A stretch of 64,000 bases of DNA, taken from contig NZ_WKJL01000005.1 of assembly GCF_009674565.1 (NCBI RefSeq), positions 186,001 through 250,000 of the forward strand. Reading direction: 5' to 3'. The notes below the pieces were generated by a model. The model saw only the letters and a list, made by a program, of their open reading frames with translations, was not told the DNA's origin and searched no databases. The translations under genes and the position numbers were made by a program. The stretch comes from Duganella aquatilis. Lineage in GTDB: Bacteria > Pseudomonadota > Gammaproteobacteria > Burkholderiales > Burkholderiaceae_D. The number at the start of each line of letters is the position of its first letter. Position 1 is the first letter of the stretch. Positions 35,638-44,615 of the stretch are shown here, piece after piece.

Positions 35638-37407
35638 ATGCCAAACATTACTAACGACGAAGTAGACGTCGTCATCGTCGGCCTTGGTTGGGCCGGCTCC
35701 ATCATGGCCATCGAACTGGCCCAGGCCGGCCTGAAAGTGCGCGCGCTGGAACGCGGCCCGGACCGTCCGCCGGAAGATTTCGCCTATCCGAAACCGGCCG
35801 ACCAGTACGCCTACGCGATCAAGAACAAGGTGTTCGCCACCCCGCGCGACGCCGCGCTGACGGTGCGCTACAACGACGCCGAAACCGCGCTGCCAACGCG
35901 CAAATGGGGCGCCTTCGCGCCCGGCACCGGCGTCGGCGGCTCCGGCCTGCACTGGACCGGCGTGCTGATCCGCCCGACCACCACCGACATCAAGCTCAAG
36001 ACCTACGCCGACCACGCCTACAAGCGCGGCATCCTCGATCCGGACATGCGCATCAAGGACTTCCCGTTCACCTGGGATGAGATCGAGCCGTTCTACGACA
36101 AGTTCGACAAGATCTGCGGCCTGTCCGGCACCACCGGCAACCTGAAGGGCGTGATCCAGCCGGGCGGCGATCCGTTCGAAGGTCCGCGTTCCAGCCCGTA
36201 CCCGCTGCCGGCGCTGCACGACACCTACAATAGCTCGCTGTTCGCCGCCACCGCCAGGAAGATGGGCTACCACCCGTTCCCGAATCCATCGGCCAACGTG
36301 TCGCAGGCGTGGACCAACCCGTACGGCGCGCAGCTGGCGCCGTGCAACTACTGCGGCTACTGCTCCAAGTACCCGTGCCTGAACTACTCCAAGGCATCGC
36401 CGCAGACGGCGATCCTGGACGTGGTCAAGCGCATGCCGAACTTCAGCATGCGCACCAACGCCAACGTCATCCGCGTCGACCTGCACGACGACAAGAAGAC
36501 CGCCAAGGGCGTCACCTACATCGACGAGAACAAGCGCGAAGTGTTCCAGCCGGCCGGCATCGTCATCCTGTCCAGCTTCCAGTTCGCCAACGTGCGCCTG
36601 ATGCTGTTGTCGGGCATCGGCCAGGTGTACAACCCGCTGACCGAGACCGGCACCATCGGCCGCAACTACGCCTTCCTGAGCAACGGCGACGCCACCTTGT
36701 TCTTCAAGGACAAGCACTTCAACCCGTTCGCCACCGCCGGCGCCACCGGTGAAATGTTCAACGACATTTCGCCAGGCAATTTCGACGGCGCTTCGCTGGG
36801 CTTCATCGGCGGCGCCAAGATCCACAGCTCGCAGGCCACCGGCGCGCCGATCGGCACCTCGCTGCCGAAGGGCACGCCAGGCTGGGGCAAGGGCTGGAAG
36901 GAAGGCATGGTCGACTGGTATGGCCGCTCGATGAAAATCGGCATCACCACCACCTGCATGTCGTACCGCGGCCACCATCTGGACCTGGACCCGAACTACA
37001 AGGATCCATGGGGCCAGCCGCTGCTGCGCATGACCTTCGACTGGCGCCAGAACGAACTCAAGCTGCAACGCCACCTGCGCGACATCGTGCTCGGCATCGC
37101 CAAGGAACTGGGGCCGGATTCGATCAGCGAAAACTTCCTGGCGCTCGATTCGCACTGGGACATCACCAAGTACGTGTCGACCCACAACGTGGGCGGCGCC
37201 ATCATGGGCGATTCGCCGCGCGACTCGGCGCTGAACCGCTACCTGCAATCGTGGGACGTGCACAACGTGTTCGTACCGGGCGGTAACGCCTTCCCGCAAA
37301 ACTTCCAGGCCAATCCGACCGCAACCATCGGCGCCATCACGCTGTTCGCGGCCGAAGCGATCAAGAACCACTACCTGAAAAACCCTGGCCCGCTGGTGCA
37401 CGTATGA
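35638..37407 (+). CDS. GMC family FAD dehydrogenase, large subunit (first system)
   Basis: The 589-residue flavoprotein oxidises an alcohol or sugar in the periplasm. The FAD site is VDVVIVGLGWAGSIMAIEL, followed by GTGVGGSGLHWTG; the C-terminal catalytic segment contains STHNVGGAIMG and GGNAFPQNFQANPTATIGA. It lacks its own signal and probably rides out with the Tat-tagged subunit 3. A cysteine cluster C236-x2-C239-x2-C242-x4-C247 matches the region that binds a [3Fe-4S] cluster in FAD-dependent glucose dehydrogenase. It overlaps the triheme cytochrome gene by 4 bases. Substrate (gluconate, sorbitol or similar) unknown. Confidence 0.92.
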   Translation: MPNITNDEVDVVIVGLGWAGSIMAIELAQAGLKVRALERGPDRPPEDFAYPKPADQYAYAIKNKVFATPRDAALTVRYNDAETALPTRKWGAFAPGTGVGGSGLHWTGVLIRPTTTDIKLKTYADHAYKRGILDPDMRIKDFPFTWDEIEPFYDKFDKICGLSGTTGNLKGVIQPGGDPFEGPRSSPYPLPALHDTYNSSLFAATARKMGYHPFPNPSANVSQAWTNPYGAQLAPCNYCGYCSKYPCLNYSKASPQTAILDVVKRMPNFSMRTNANVIRVDLHDDKKTAKGVTYIDENKREVFQPAGIVILSSFQFANVRLMLLSGIGQVYNPLTETGTIGRNYAFLSNGDATLFFKDKHFNPFATAGATGEMFNDISPGNFDGASLGFIGGAKIHSSQATGAPIGTSLPKGTPGWGKGWKEGMVDWYGRSMKIGITTTCMSYRGHHLDLDPNYKDPWGQPLLRMTFDWRQNELKLQRHLRDIVLGIAKELGPDSISENFLALDSHWDITKYVSTHNVGGAIMGDSPRDSALNRYLQSWDVHNVFVPGGNAFPQNFQANPTATIGAITLFAAEAIKNHYLKNPGPLVHV

Positions 37408-38663
37408 TGAACAAACTGACGCAATTCCTCACCACGGCCGTGCTGGCGCTGGCCGGCGCCGCCAATGTGGCGCACGCCGCAGCGGATCAAACGCTGATAC
37501 AACGCGGCGAATACCTGGCGCGCGCCGGCGACTGCATCGCCTGCCACAGCGCGGCCGGCAAGCCGGCGTTTGCCGGCGGCCTGGCCATCGACAGCGGCCA
37601 CGGCATCATCTATTCGAGCAACATCACGCCGGACAAGCAGCACGGCATCGGCGCCTACACCGAGCAGCAATTCGCCGACGCCGTACGCAAGGGCGTGCGC
37701 GCCGATGGCACGCACCTGTATCCGGCCATGCCGTACACCAGCTACGCCAAGGTCAGCGATGCCGACATCAAGGCCTTGTACGCGTTCTTCCAGGCGGGCG
37801 TGAAAGCGTCGAGCTTCGATCCGCCGGCCACCAAGATGAGCTTCCCGTTCAATATGCGCTGGGGCATGGGCGTGTGGAACTACTTCTTCGCCGACACCAA
37901 GCCGTTCGTGGCGCAAGCCGGCTGGAGCGACAAGGTCAAGCAGGGCGCATATCTGGTGGAAGGCCTGGGTCACTGCTCCAGCTGCCACACGCCGCGCGGC
38001 TTCGCCATGAACGAGAAAGCCAGCAACAGCGGGCAGGACAAGTTCCTGGCCGGTGGCGAGCTGAACGACTGGCCTGTGCCATCGCTGCGCGGCCTGCCGC
38101 GCTGGAGCGAAGCGCAGATCGTCGACTACCTGCAAACCGGCCGCAACCAGGGTTCGGCGGTGGCGGGCGAGATGACCGCCGTGGTCGAGCACAGCACCGC
38201 GCACTTGCAGGACGCCGATCTGCAAGCGGTGGCGGCCTACCTGAAGACGCTGACGCCGGTGCCGCCGCTCGGTCCTGCCGTCAAGCCGCAAGGCAAGGAA
38301 GAAACGGCGCGCAAGCTGACCGCCGCCGTCAACCTGAGCCTGGGCGAACGCCTGTACCTCGACAATTGCGCAGCCTGTCACTTTGTGAACGGCAAGGGCG
38401 CCAGCCGCGTGTTCCCCGAGCTGGATGGCGCGACCGTGATCAACGCCGACAATCCGACCGCGCTGGTGAACGTGATCCTGCACGGCGCGCGCACGCCATC
38501 GACCGACAAGGCGCCGTCGATCCTGGTGATGCCAGGCTTCTCGCGCCGCCTCAGCGACGCCGAAGCTGCCGCGCTGGCGACCTTCCTGCGCCAGGGCTGG
38601 ACCAACAGCGCCGACAGCGTTTCCGAACGCGACGTCGCCAAGATCCGCGCCAAAGCGCATTAA
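37404..38663 (+). CDS. Triheme cytochrome c subunit (first GMC system)
   Basis: The 419-residue protein has a Sec signal peptide (cleavage near AHA, residue 25) and three c-type heme sites: C44IACH48, C191SSCH195 and C322AACH326. This is the membrane-bound cytochrome subunit that carries electrons from the FAD subunit to ubiquinone in gluconate, alcohol and sorbitol dehydrogenases. Start at the first of two tandem ATGs, overlapping the GMC stop by 4 bases. A long hairpin follows its stop. Confidence 0.93.
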   Translation: MMNKLTQFLTTAVLALAGAANVAHAAADQTLIQRGEYLARAGDCIACHSAAGKPAFAGGLAIDSGHGIIYSSNITPDKQHGIGAYTEQQFADAVRKGVRADGTHLYPAMPYTSYAKVSDADIKALYAFFQAGVKASSFDPPATKMSFPFNMRWGMGVWNYFFADTKPFVAQAGWSDKVKQGAYLVEGLGHCSSCHTPRGFAMNEKASNSGQDKFLAGGELNDWPVPSLRGLPRWSEAQIVDYLQTGRNQGSAVAGEMTAVVEHSTAHLQDADLQAVAAYLKTLTPVPPLGPAVKPQGKEETARKLTAAVNLSLGERLYLDNCAACHFVNGKGASRVFPELDGATVINADNPTALVNVILHGARTPSTDKAPSILVMPGFSRRLSDAEAAALATFLRQGWTNSADSVSERDVAKIRAKAH

Positions 38664-38670
38664 GAAAACT

Positions 38671-38750
38671 CCGGGGTCAGGTCCTTCATTTCTACACGAG
38701 CTCAACCATGTAAGGTTGAGCTCGTGTAGAAATGAAGGACCTGACCCCGG
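38671..38750. repeat. Long perfect hairpin with GGGGTCAG ends (copy B)
   Basis: Perfect 37-bp arms (38671-38707 and 38714-38750) enclose a 6-base loop. The outer 10 bp (CCGGGGTCAG) and inner 10 bp (GAGCTCAACC) match copy A at 300-380, but the 17 bp between them are different though still fully self-complementary. It fills the gap between the convergent cytochrome and MFS genes and could end transcription from both sides. Confidence 0.88.
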
Positions 38751-38751
38751 G

Positions 38752-39888
38752 TTATTTAAGGCTGATGCGGGCCAGCAGCAGGAATAGCAGCGAGCCGAGC
38801 AGGTTGTAGACGTAGCCGTGCGCATACAGCAGGCCGGCCGCCGCCGAGCCGAGCGCGATGCCGGAGAAGACGAACGACGCGGTCAGCGCCAGCGCCACGC
38901 CGCGCAGTTCGCCCGACAGCTCGACGATGCGGCGCTGCTGCGATGGCCAGACGATGTCGGTGGCAAACGCCCAGAACAGCAGCGCCGTGAACAGCACCGC
39001 CATGTTGTGCGGACTGAACATCAACAGCAGCAGGTCGGCCGCCAGCAGCGCCATGCCGGCCAGCAGCATGGCGTTGGCGCTGTAGCGCCGCGCCGCCCGC
39101 ACCACGAACAGGTTGCCCAGTACACCCGCCACGCCCAGCACCGCCAGCCCCGCCGACACCAGGTGCGCGCCGCCATGGAACACGTCGCGGATGATGGGGG
39201 CGATGAAGGCATACGTCGCATACACGCCGGCGGCGATGAAGAACACCACCAGGAACGCCGGCAGCAGTACGGCGTCGGTCAGCACGCGCCACAGCGTGAC
39301 CAGCGTGATGGCCTGGCCGCCGGGCTGCGCCGGCACGGTGGCGCGGATCAGCAGCGCGGCGCCGGCCGCCGCCACGCCGATCAGCAGGAACAGCTGCCGC
39401 GCACCCCAGGCGGCAGCCACCCAGGCCGCCAGCGGCATGCCGACCAAGCCGGCCAGACTGAGGCCCAGCAGCACGGTGGCGATCGCGCTGCCCTGCTGCT
39501 TCTGCTCGACCAGGCCGGCCGCCAGTGCGCCCAGCACCGGGCCGATCAGCGCCGCGCCCAGTCCCATCACCACCCGCGCCGACAGCAGCGTGCCGTAACC
39601 CGGCGCCAGCGCGAACAGCAGCGCCGCCACACTGAACACCGACAGGCCGGCCAGCACCTGGCGCCGGCGCGGCAGATGCCCCAGCGCCACCTGCAACAGC
39701 GGCGCGCTGACCGCGAAGGTGACGCCGAACACGGTAATCAGCAACGCCGCCTGCGTTTCGCTCAGGCCCCATTCGCCGGCGATCGCCGCCAGGCTGCCCA
39801 CCACCGACAGCGCGCCGGTGGCTTGCACGAAGTAGGCCAGGCTCAGCGAACGCAGCGCCAGCGCGGCCGGCCGTGAGATGGCGTCCAT
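38752..39888 (-). CDS. MFS transporter
   Basis: The 378-residue protein has twelve predicted membrane helices and the MFS loop signature GHLPRRRQVLAGL between helices 2 and 3 (a variant of GxxxDRxGRR). It resembles the DHA1/arabinose-efflux-type drug exporters. It begins 3 bases after the stop of the SDR gene and is co-transcribed with it, away from the GlxA-type regulator. The substrate is unknown. Confidence 0.9.
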   Translation of the reverse strand: MDAISRPAALALRSLSLAYFVQATGALSVVGSLAAIAGEWGLSETQAALLITVFGVTFAVSAPLLQVALGHLPRRRQVLAGLSVFSVAALLFALAPGYGTLLSARVVMGLGAALIGPVLGALAAGLVEQKQQGSAIATVLLGLSLAGLVGMPLAAWVAAAWGARQLFLLIGVAAAGAALLIRATVPAQPGGQAITLVTLWRVLTDAVLLPAFLVVFFIAAGVYATYAFIAPIIRDVFHGGAHLVSAGLAVLGVAGVLGNLFVVRAARRYSANAMLLAGMALLAADLLLLMFSPHNMAVLFTALLFWAFATDIVWPSQQRRIVELSGELRGVALALTASFVFSGIALGSAAAGLLYAHGYVYNLLGSLLFLLLARISLK

Positions 39889-39891
39889 CGC

Positions 39892-40656
39892 TTAGTGACC
39901 GACAGGAATCGGGTTGTCGCGCATCTGCTGGTTGAAGCCGTTCACCAGCCCGTGCTCGCCCGAGCCGGGATTGTCGCGCAGCGCCTGGATGCCATCGACG
40001 TAGACTTCATCCTTGCCGGCGGCCAGGCCCTTCATGGTTTCTTCCACGAAGGCCGGCAACGGCATGGCGCGCTGGTCGCCGCTCTTGTAGATCAGGTCGG
40101 TGTCCACCCATGGCGGGGCGATTTCCACCACGCGCACGCCACTGTCGGCCAGCATGAAGCGCTGCGACAGCGCATACGAGTGGATCGCCGCCTTGGTGGC
40201 CGAGTACACCGCCGTGCTGGCCAGCGGGATGAAGGCCAGCACCGACGAATTGTGGATCACCACCGCGTCCTTTTGCTGCTTGAGGTGCGGCAGCAGCGCC
40301 GATGTCATGCGCACCGGGCCGAGGAAGTTGGTGGTGACGGTGGCCAGCGCGGTGGCGTCGTCGATGGCGCCGGCGGCGTCGTCGAACGGCATGATGCCGG
40401 CATTGTTGAACAGCACGTTCAGCGTCGGGAAGTCGCGCGTCAGCTGGGCGGCGGCCGCTTCGATCTGCGCCGGGTTCTGGATGTCGAGCTCGATGCTGCG
40501 CATGCCGGGATTGGCGGCGGTCACCTCGTCCAGCAGCGCCTTGCGGCGGCCGCTGATGATGACCTGATTGCCGAGACGGTGGAATGCTTCCGCGATGCCA
40601 CGGCCGATGCCCGATGCGCCGCCGGTGATGAAGATCGTATTGCCGCTGGTTTTCAT
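39892..40656 (-). CDS. SDR family oxidoreductase (DltE-like)
   Basis: The 254-residue protein has the Rossmann motif GGASGIGRGIAEAF, NNAGIMPFDD, the catalytic Ser in IHNSSVLAF and Tyr/Lys in YSATKAAIHSY, followed by PPWVDTDLI. The C-terminal region VDGIQALRDNPGSGEH fits DltE-type SDRs. GGAAAGG precedes ATG 40656, which excludes the longer frame to 40737. It forms an operon with the MFS transporter and is divergent from the GlxA regulator. Confidence 0.88.
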   Translation of the reverse strand: MKTSGNTIFITGGASGIGRGIAEAFHRLGNQVIISGRRKALLDEVTAANPGMRSIELDIQNPAQIEAAAAQLTRDFPTLNVLFNNAGIMPFDDAAGAIDDATALATVTTNFLGPVRMTSALLPHLKQQKDAVVIHNSSVLAFIPLASTAVYSATKAAIHSYALSQRFMLADSGVRVVEIAPPWVDTDLIYKSGDQRAMPLPAFVEETMKGLAAGKDEVYVDGIQALRDNPGSGEHGLVNGFNQQMRDNPIPVGH

Positions 40657-40697
40657 GATGTTGCCTTTCCGTTGAGTGAGTTGATGAAGACCATTCT

Positions 40698-40760
40698 GGA
40701 CCTCATTGAAATGGCATGGGTGACGTAATTCACGCAATTCAGGACATCATTGAAACGTGG
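40698..40760. promoter_or_regulatory. Pair of direct repeats between SDR/MFS and GlxA genes
   Basis: GGACCTCATTGAAATGG at 40698-40714 and GGACATCATTGAAACGTGG at 40742-40760 are spaced by 44 bases, about four helical turns. AraC-family activators commonly bind such direct repeats. They lie within the 158-base divergent promoter region and are probably the binding sites of the GlxA-type regulator. Confidence 0.55.
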
Positions 40761-40814
40761 AAAATCTAAAAATATGGCTTAAAATGAGGTTTATCTTTAT
40801 TTTTGGATGTCATC

Positions 40815-41774
40815 ATGAGCAAGCGCATCGGGCTGGTGATCTACCCCGGTTTCCAGGCCCTGGACATGGCGGTGCTGACCGTCTTCGAGTTCGCCAACAC
40901 GCTGCTGCCGGCGCCGCTGTACGAACTGGCCACGCTGTCGCTGACGGGCGGTCCGGTGAAAAGTTCCAGCGGCGTGGCGCTGGACAGCCAGCCGGTCGGC
41001 TGGGGCGGCTATGACACGCTGCTGGTGGCCGGCGCCACCCATCTGCCCGCGCCGCAGCCGGAACTGGCGGCCGCGCTGAGCGCGTCGGCCGGCGCCACGC
41101 GCCGCATCGCCAGCATCTGCACCGGCGCCTTCATCCTGGCCGGCGCTGGCCTGATGGAAGGCAAGCGCGTCACCACCCACTGGGCTTTCGGCCGCCGCCT
41201 GCAGGAGCTGCATCCCGGGCTGGCGGTGGATGAGGACAAGATTTTCGTCAAGGATGGCGCGGTGTGGTCGTCGGCCGGCGTTACCGCCTGCATCGACATG
41301 GCGCTGGCCATGGTCGAGGGCGACCTCGGCGTCGAGATCGCGCGCAAGGTGGCGCGCGCCATGGTGGTGTATCACCGCCGCACCGGCGGCCAGTCGCAGT
41401 TTTCCGCGCTGGCCGAGATCGAGCCCAGCTCGGACCGCGTGAAGGAAGCGCTGCTGTACGCGCGCGACAATCTGCGCAAGGAGCTCGGCGTCGAGGAACT
41501 GGCCGCGCAGGTGCACTGGAGTCCGCGCCATTTCAGCCGCATGTTCCAGGCCCAGACCGGCATGGCGCCGGCCAAGGCGATCGAGAAACTACGGGTGGAG
41601 GCGGCGCAGGAATTGATCGACCAGGGCCACTCCTCGGTGGCGCGCATCGCCGAGCTGACCGGCTTCGGCGACGAGGAGCGTTTGCGGCGCGCCTTCCTGC
41701 GCGCCTTCGGCCAGTCGCCCAAGATGCTGGTGCAGCAGGCGCGGCTGCGCAACGAGCACGTTTATTTGTCCTGA
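40815..41774 (+). CDS. GlxA family transcriptional regulator (DJ-1 plus AraC domains)
   Basis: The 319-residue protein fuses a DJ-1/PfpI-like sensor (residues 1 to about 190, with ASICTGAFILAGAGLMEGKRVTTHW around the nucleophile-elbow Cys) to a C-terminal AraC double HTH (about 215-312; VEELAAQVHWSPRHFSRMFQAQTG and IAELTGFGDEERLRRAFLRAFGQSP). Start ATG 40815 is used instead of a TTG at 40803. It is divergent from the SDR-MFS operon, its probable target. The 3' end overlaps the convergent gene by 13 bases. Confidence 0.9.
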   Translation: MSKRIGLVIYPGFQALDMAVLTVFEFANTLLPAPLYELATLSLTGGPVKSSSGVALDSQPVGWGGYDTLLVAGATHLPAPQPELAAALSASAGATRRIASICTGAFILAGAGLMEGKRVTTHWAFGRRLQELHPGLAVDEDKIFVKDGAVWSSAGVTACIDMALAMVEGDLGVEIARKVARAMVVYHRRTGGQSQFSALAEIEPSSDRVKEALLYARDNLRKELGVEELAAQVHWSPRHFSRMFQAQTGMAPAKAIEKLRVEAAQELIDQGHSSVARIAELTGFGDEERLRRAFLRAFGQSPKMLVQQARLRNEHVYLS

Positions 41775-42346
41775 GCTGCCGGCTTGGCTTTGACCGGCGT
41801 CCGGCTGCGGATGGCGTTGAGCTGCTTGAGTTCCTTGTCACTGGCATTGGCCAGCAGCGCTTCGTGCGCCCTGCCCAGTTCGATGTAATGGGCCTGCTCC
41901 GGCGTCAGCGCCTGGCCGCGCAGCGCCCAACTGGTGAGCCAGCCGGTAGCCAGACAGCACAGCAGCACCAGCACCGTGTAGATGGCGATCCAGCTGCCGG
42001 TCTTGAATTGCAGCAGGTTCAGCGACAGGCTGGTCTTGCGCGCGGCGTCGGTGGCGTCGCCGATGCTGGCCACCATCTGCGCCACGGCCGCCTGCGTGGC
42101 GGTGGTGGCGGCCGCGCTGGCTTCGGCGGCGGCGCTGGTGGCGGCCTGTTGGGCTTCGGCGTTCAGCTGCACGGCATCGGCGATGCGACCGTCGATCTGG
42201 CTCAGGCCGGCGTTGGCCAGCCGCACCAGCTTGTCGCAGTTGGCGATCTGCCGCGTGACATTGGCCACTTCGCCATGAAAGCGTTCCACCTCGCGCGCGT
42301 GGGCGTCGAGCTTGTCGTTGAAGAGATCGAGTTCGGCTTGGTTCAT
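41762..42346 (-). CDS. Single-pass coiled-coil membrane protein, unknown function
   Basis: A 194-residue protein. The N-terminal ~110 residues are helical with heptad-like spacing (AREVERFHGEVANVTRQIANCDKL) and a very Ala-rich stretch (AQQAATSAAAEASAAATTATQAA). One membrane helix follows (SWIAIYTVLVLLCCLATGWL), then a short C-terminal tail rich in Lys and Pro. The layout recalls mobilisation-associated or chemoreceptor-like coiled coils, but no family is recognised. ATG 42346 is the likely start; there is no similarity upstream. Confidence 0.65.
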   Translation of the reverse strand: MNQAELDLFNDKLDAHAREVERFHGEVANVTRQIANCDKLVRLANAGLSQIDGRIADAVQLNAEAQQAATSAAAEASAAATTATQAAVAQMVASIGDATDAARKTSLSLNLLQFKTGSWIAIYTVLVLLCCLATGWLTSWALRGQALTPEQAHYIELGRAHEALLANASDKELKQLNAIRSRTPVKAKPAAQDK

Positions 42347-42476
42347 GGCGTGGTCGGCAGGTGAACGAATGTGCCCATCATACCGGTTGCGACGAATAAG
42401 CAAAATCCTGCGCCTTGCGAGCATGTTCCGCCGTGTCCTCCTGGCGCATACTGCACACATCAATCAGGAGGACATC

Positions 42477-42731
42477 ATGACCCAAGTGACCATTTATACC
42501 ACCCCCGTCTGCGGCTACTGCACCATGGCCAAGCGGCTGCTGGCCGGCAAGGGCGTGGCCGTGACCGAAATCGACGCCGGCAGCGATCCGCAAGCCTTGC
42601 AGGAGATGATGGCGCGCAGCGGCCGCCGCACCGTGCCGCAGATTTTCTTCGGCACGCGCCACATCGGAGGCTATGACGATCTGGTCAAGCTGGACCGCTC
42701 AGGCGGCTTCGACGCCGCCCTGGCTGGCTAG
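42477..42731 (+). CDS. grxC: Glutaredoxin 3 (GrxC type)
   Basis: An 84-residue dithiol glutaredoxin. The active site is CGYC (residues 12-15, in TTPVCGYCTMAKRLL), with the glutathione-binding TVPQIFFGTRHIGGYDDL. It reduces protein disulfides and mixed disulfides with glutathione in the cytosol. AGGAGG precedes ATG 42477. The last 33 bases overlap the end of the convergent LysR gene. A second glutaredoxin elsewhere is likely, so the symbol is by type. Confidence 0.9.
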   Translation: MTQVTIYTTPVCGYCTMAKRLLAGKGVAVTEIDAGSDPQALQEMMARSGRRTVPQIFFGTRHIGGYDDLVKLDRSGGFDAALAG

Positions 42732-43598
42732 CATCTGTGCCAGCGCCAGCGCCGCGCGGCTGGGCAAACGCTGGCGATGTTGCAGCAGTGAGAACGGACG
42801 CGGCGGCAGGTCGAGGTTGACCCGGCACAGCAGCCCGGCCTGGAGGTGCGGCGCCACCACCAGTTCCGACACCACCGTGGCGTAGGGGCCGGCCATGGCG
42901 GCGCTGCGCACCGCCTCGTTGGACGGCAGCGCCAGCGCCACCCGCAGCTGCGCCGGCGCGATGCCAAGCGCGGCCAGCCGCGTTTCAAACGCCGAGCGCG
43001 TGCCGGAGCCCGGTTCGCGCAAGATCCAGTCTGCCGCGCGCAACGCCTCCGCATCGACCGCGCGGCCGTCGGCCCACGGATGCGACGGCGCCACCACCGC
43101 CACCAGCCGGTCCTGCGCCACCACGGTAGCCGCCAGTTCCGGCGCCTCGACGCCATCTTCCACCAGTCCCAGATCGGCCAGGCCGTCGCGCACCGCCTGC
43201 GCCACGCTGCTGGTGTTGCCGATGGTGAGGCTGAGCGTGATCAGCGGATGGCGGCGGTGGAAGGCCAGCAGCAATGGCGGCAGCCAGTAGCTGGCGATGG
43301 TCTGGCTGGCGTGCACCGCCAGCGTGCCGCGTTGCAGGCCGGCCAGCTCGGCCAGCGCCAGTTCGGCGTTGCGCGCCGCTGCCAGCGTGGCGCGCGCCTC
43401 GGCCAGGAACAGGTGGCCGGCGTCGTTGAGCTGGATGCCGCGTCCGATGCGGTGGAACAGCGGCGTGTCGTAGCGTTCCTCCAGCGCACGCAGCGAGGCG
43501 CTGACCGCCGACGGCGTCAGCGCCAGGGCGTCGGCCGCGCGCGTCAGGTGTTCGCGTTCGGCGACGGCGATAAAGATGCGCAGCTGTTCCAGCGTCAT
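42699..43598 (-). CDS. LysR family regulator next to the YeiH-type exporter
   Basis: A 299-residue regulator with N-terminal winged HTH (EQLRIFIAVAEREHLTRAADALALTPSAVSASLRALEERYDTPLFHR) and a CysB/CbbR-like effector domain (QTIASYWLPPLLLAFHRRHPLI, REPGSGTRSAFE). That layout matches YeiE, the LysR partner of YeiH. Here it lies 10 bases downstream of yeiH on the same strand instead of divergently, so both are probably in one transcript and the protein may act on the palindromes upstream of yeiH. Confidence 0.9.
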   Translation of the reverse strand: MTLEQLRIFIAVAEREHLTRAADALALTPSAVSASLRALEERYDTPLFHRIGRGIQLNDAGHLFLAEARATLAAARNAELALAELAGLQRGTLAVHASQTIASYWLPPLLLAFHRRHPLITLSLTIGNTSSVAQAVRDGLADLGLVEDGVEAPELAATVVAQDRLVAVVAPSHPWADGRAVDAEALRAADWILREPGSGTRSAFETRLAALGIAPAQLRVALALPSNEAVRSAAMAGPYATVVSELVVAPHLQAGLLCRVNLDLPPRPFSLLQHRQRLPSRAALALAQMLASQGGVEAA

Positions 43599-43608
43599 GC
43601 GGTTTCCT

Positions 43609-44613
43609 TCAGGTGATGTGCAGAAAATGGATCAGGCCCAGGCTGATCGCCGACAGCACCAGCAGGGACATCACCACCACCATGGTAACCCGGCCGCCGG
43701 CGCGCAGCACGGAGCGGGCATCCACGCCCAGGCCCAGCGCCGCCATCGACATCACGGTCAGCGCGCTGGAGGCCGCATGTGCCGGCGCCAGCAGCGCTTG
43801 CGGCAGCAGGTCGAACGAGCGCAGCGCCATCAACGTCAGGAAGCCGACGATGAACCACGGCAGCAGATGCGACAGCTGCGGCCGGCGGCGCTGCACGGCC
43901 TCCTCGCGCGGGCCGAACAGCGACAGCAGCAGCACCACCGGTCCCAGCATCAGCACCCGCACCAGCTTGACCAGGGTGCCGACGTGGGCGCTGGTCAGCG
44001 ACACCGCGCTGGTGGCGGCCAGCACCTGCGGCACGGCGTACACGGTCAGGCCGGCAAACACGCCGTATTGCGTGGCCGACAGCGACAGCAGGGGCATCGC
44101 CAGCGGCAGCGTCAGCACCACCAGCACGCCGAGCACGGCGGTGAAGGAAATCGAGGCGGCCACGTCCTGGCCGTCGGCGTCGATGACGGGCGCGACGGCG
44201 GCAATCGCCGAGTTGCCGCAGATGGAATTGCCGCAGGCGATCAGGATCGCCAGCTTGGCCGGCAACCCGCTCAGGCGGCCGATGGCGTAGCTGGCGCCGA
44301 TCGCCAGCAGCACCACGCCGGCGATGCCGGCCAGCAGCAGCCAGCCGTTGGCCAGCAGTGCGCCGGCGCTGACCGAGGTGCCCAGCAGCAGCACCGCCAG
44401 TTCCAGCAGGGTCTTGGCGCTGAAGTGGATGCCGGCGTCCCAGCGCGGGTGCAGGCGCAGCAGCGTGCGCAGGGTGGTGCCAAGCAGGATTGCCAGCACC
44501 AGGCTTTCCAGCCAGGCGCGGCCAAACAGTGCGGCCTCGGCGCGTTCAAGGCCGGCGGCGACGACGGTCACCGCCGCGCACAGCAGCAGACCAGGCAGGA
44601 TGTTGCGGACCAT
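43609..44613 (-). CDS. yeiH: YeiH family putative sulfate exporter
   Basis: A 334-residue membrane protein with about ten helices. Family hallmarks are LLLGTSVSAGAL, IACGNSICGNSAIAAVAPVI (the conserved loop with two CGNS-like repeats), and VYAVPQVLAATSAVS. The family is annotated as a sulfate or sulfite exporter, though transport has rarely been shown. The ribosome binding site AAGGAG lies within a strong inverted repeat (44616-44652). It is followed by the LysR gene. Confidence 0.87.
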   Translation of the reverse strand: MVRNILPGLLLCAAVTVVAAGLERAEAALFGRAWLESLVLAILLGTTLRTLLRLHPRWDAGIHFSAKTLLELAVLLLGTSVSAGALLANGWLLLAGIAGVVLLAIGASYAIGRLSGLPAKLAILIACGNSICGNSAIAAVAPVIDADGQDVAASISFTAVLGVLVVLTLPLAMPLLSLSATQYGVFAGLTVYAVPQVLAATSAVSLTSAHVGTLVKLVRVLMLGPVVLLLSLFGPREEAVQRRRPQLSHLLPWFIVGFLTLMALRSFDLLPQALLAPAHAASSALTVMSMAALGLGVDARSVLRAGGRVTMVVVMSLLVLSAISLGLIHFLHIT

Positions 44614-44615
44614 TT

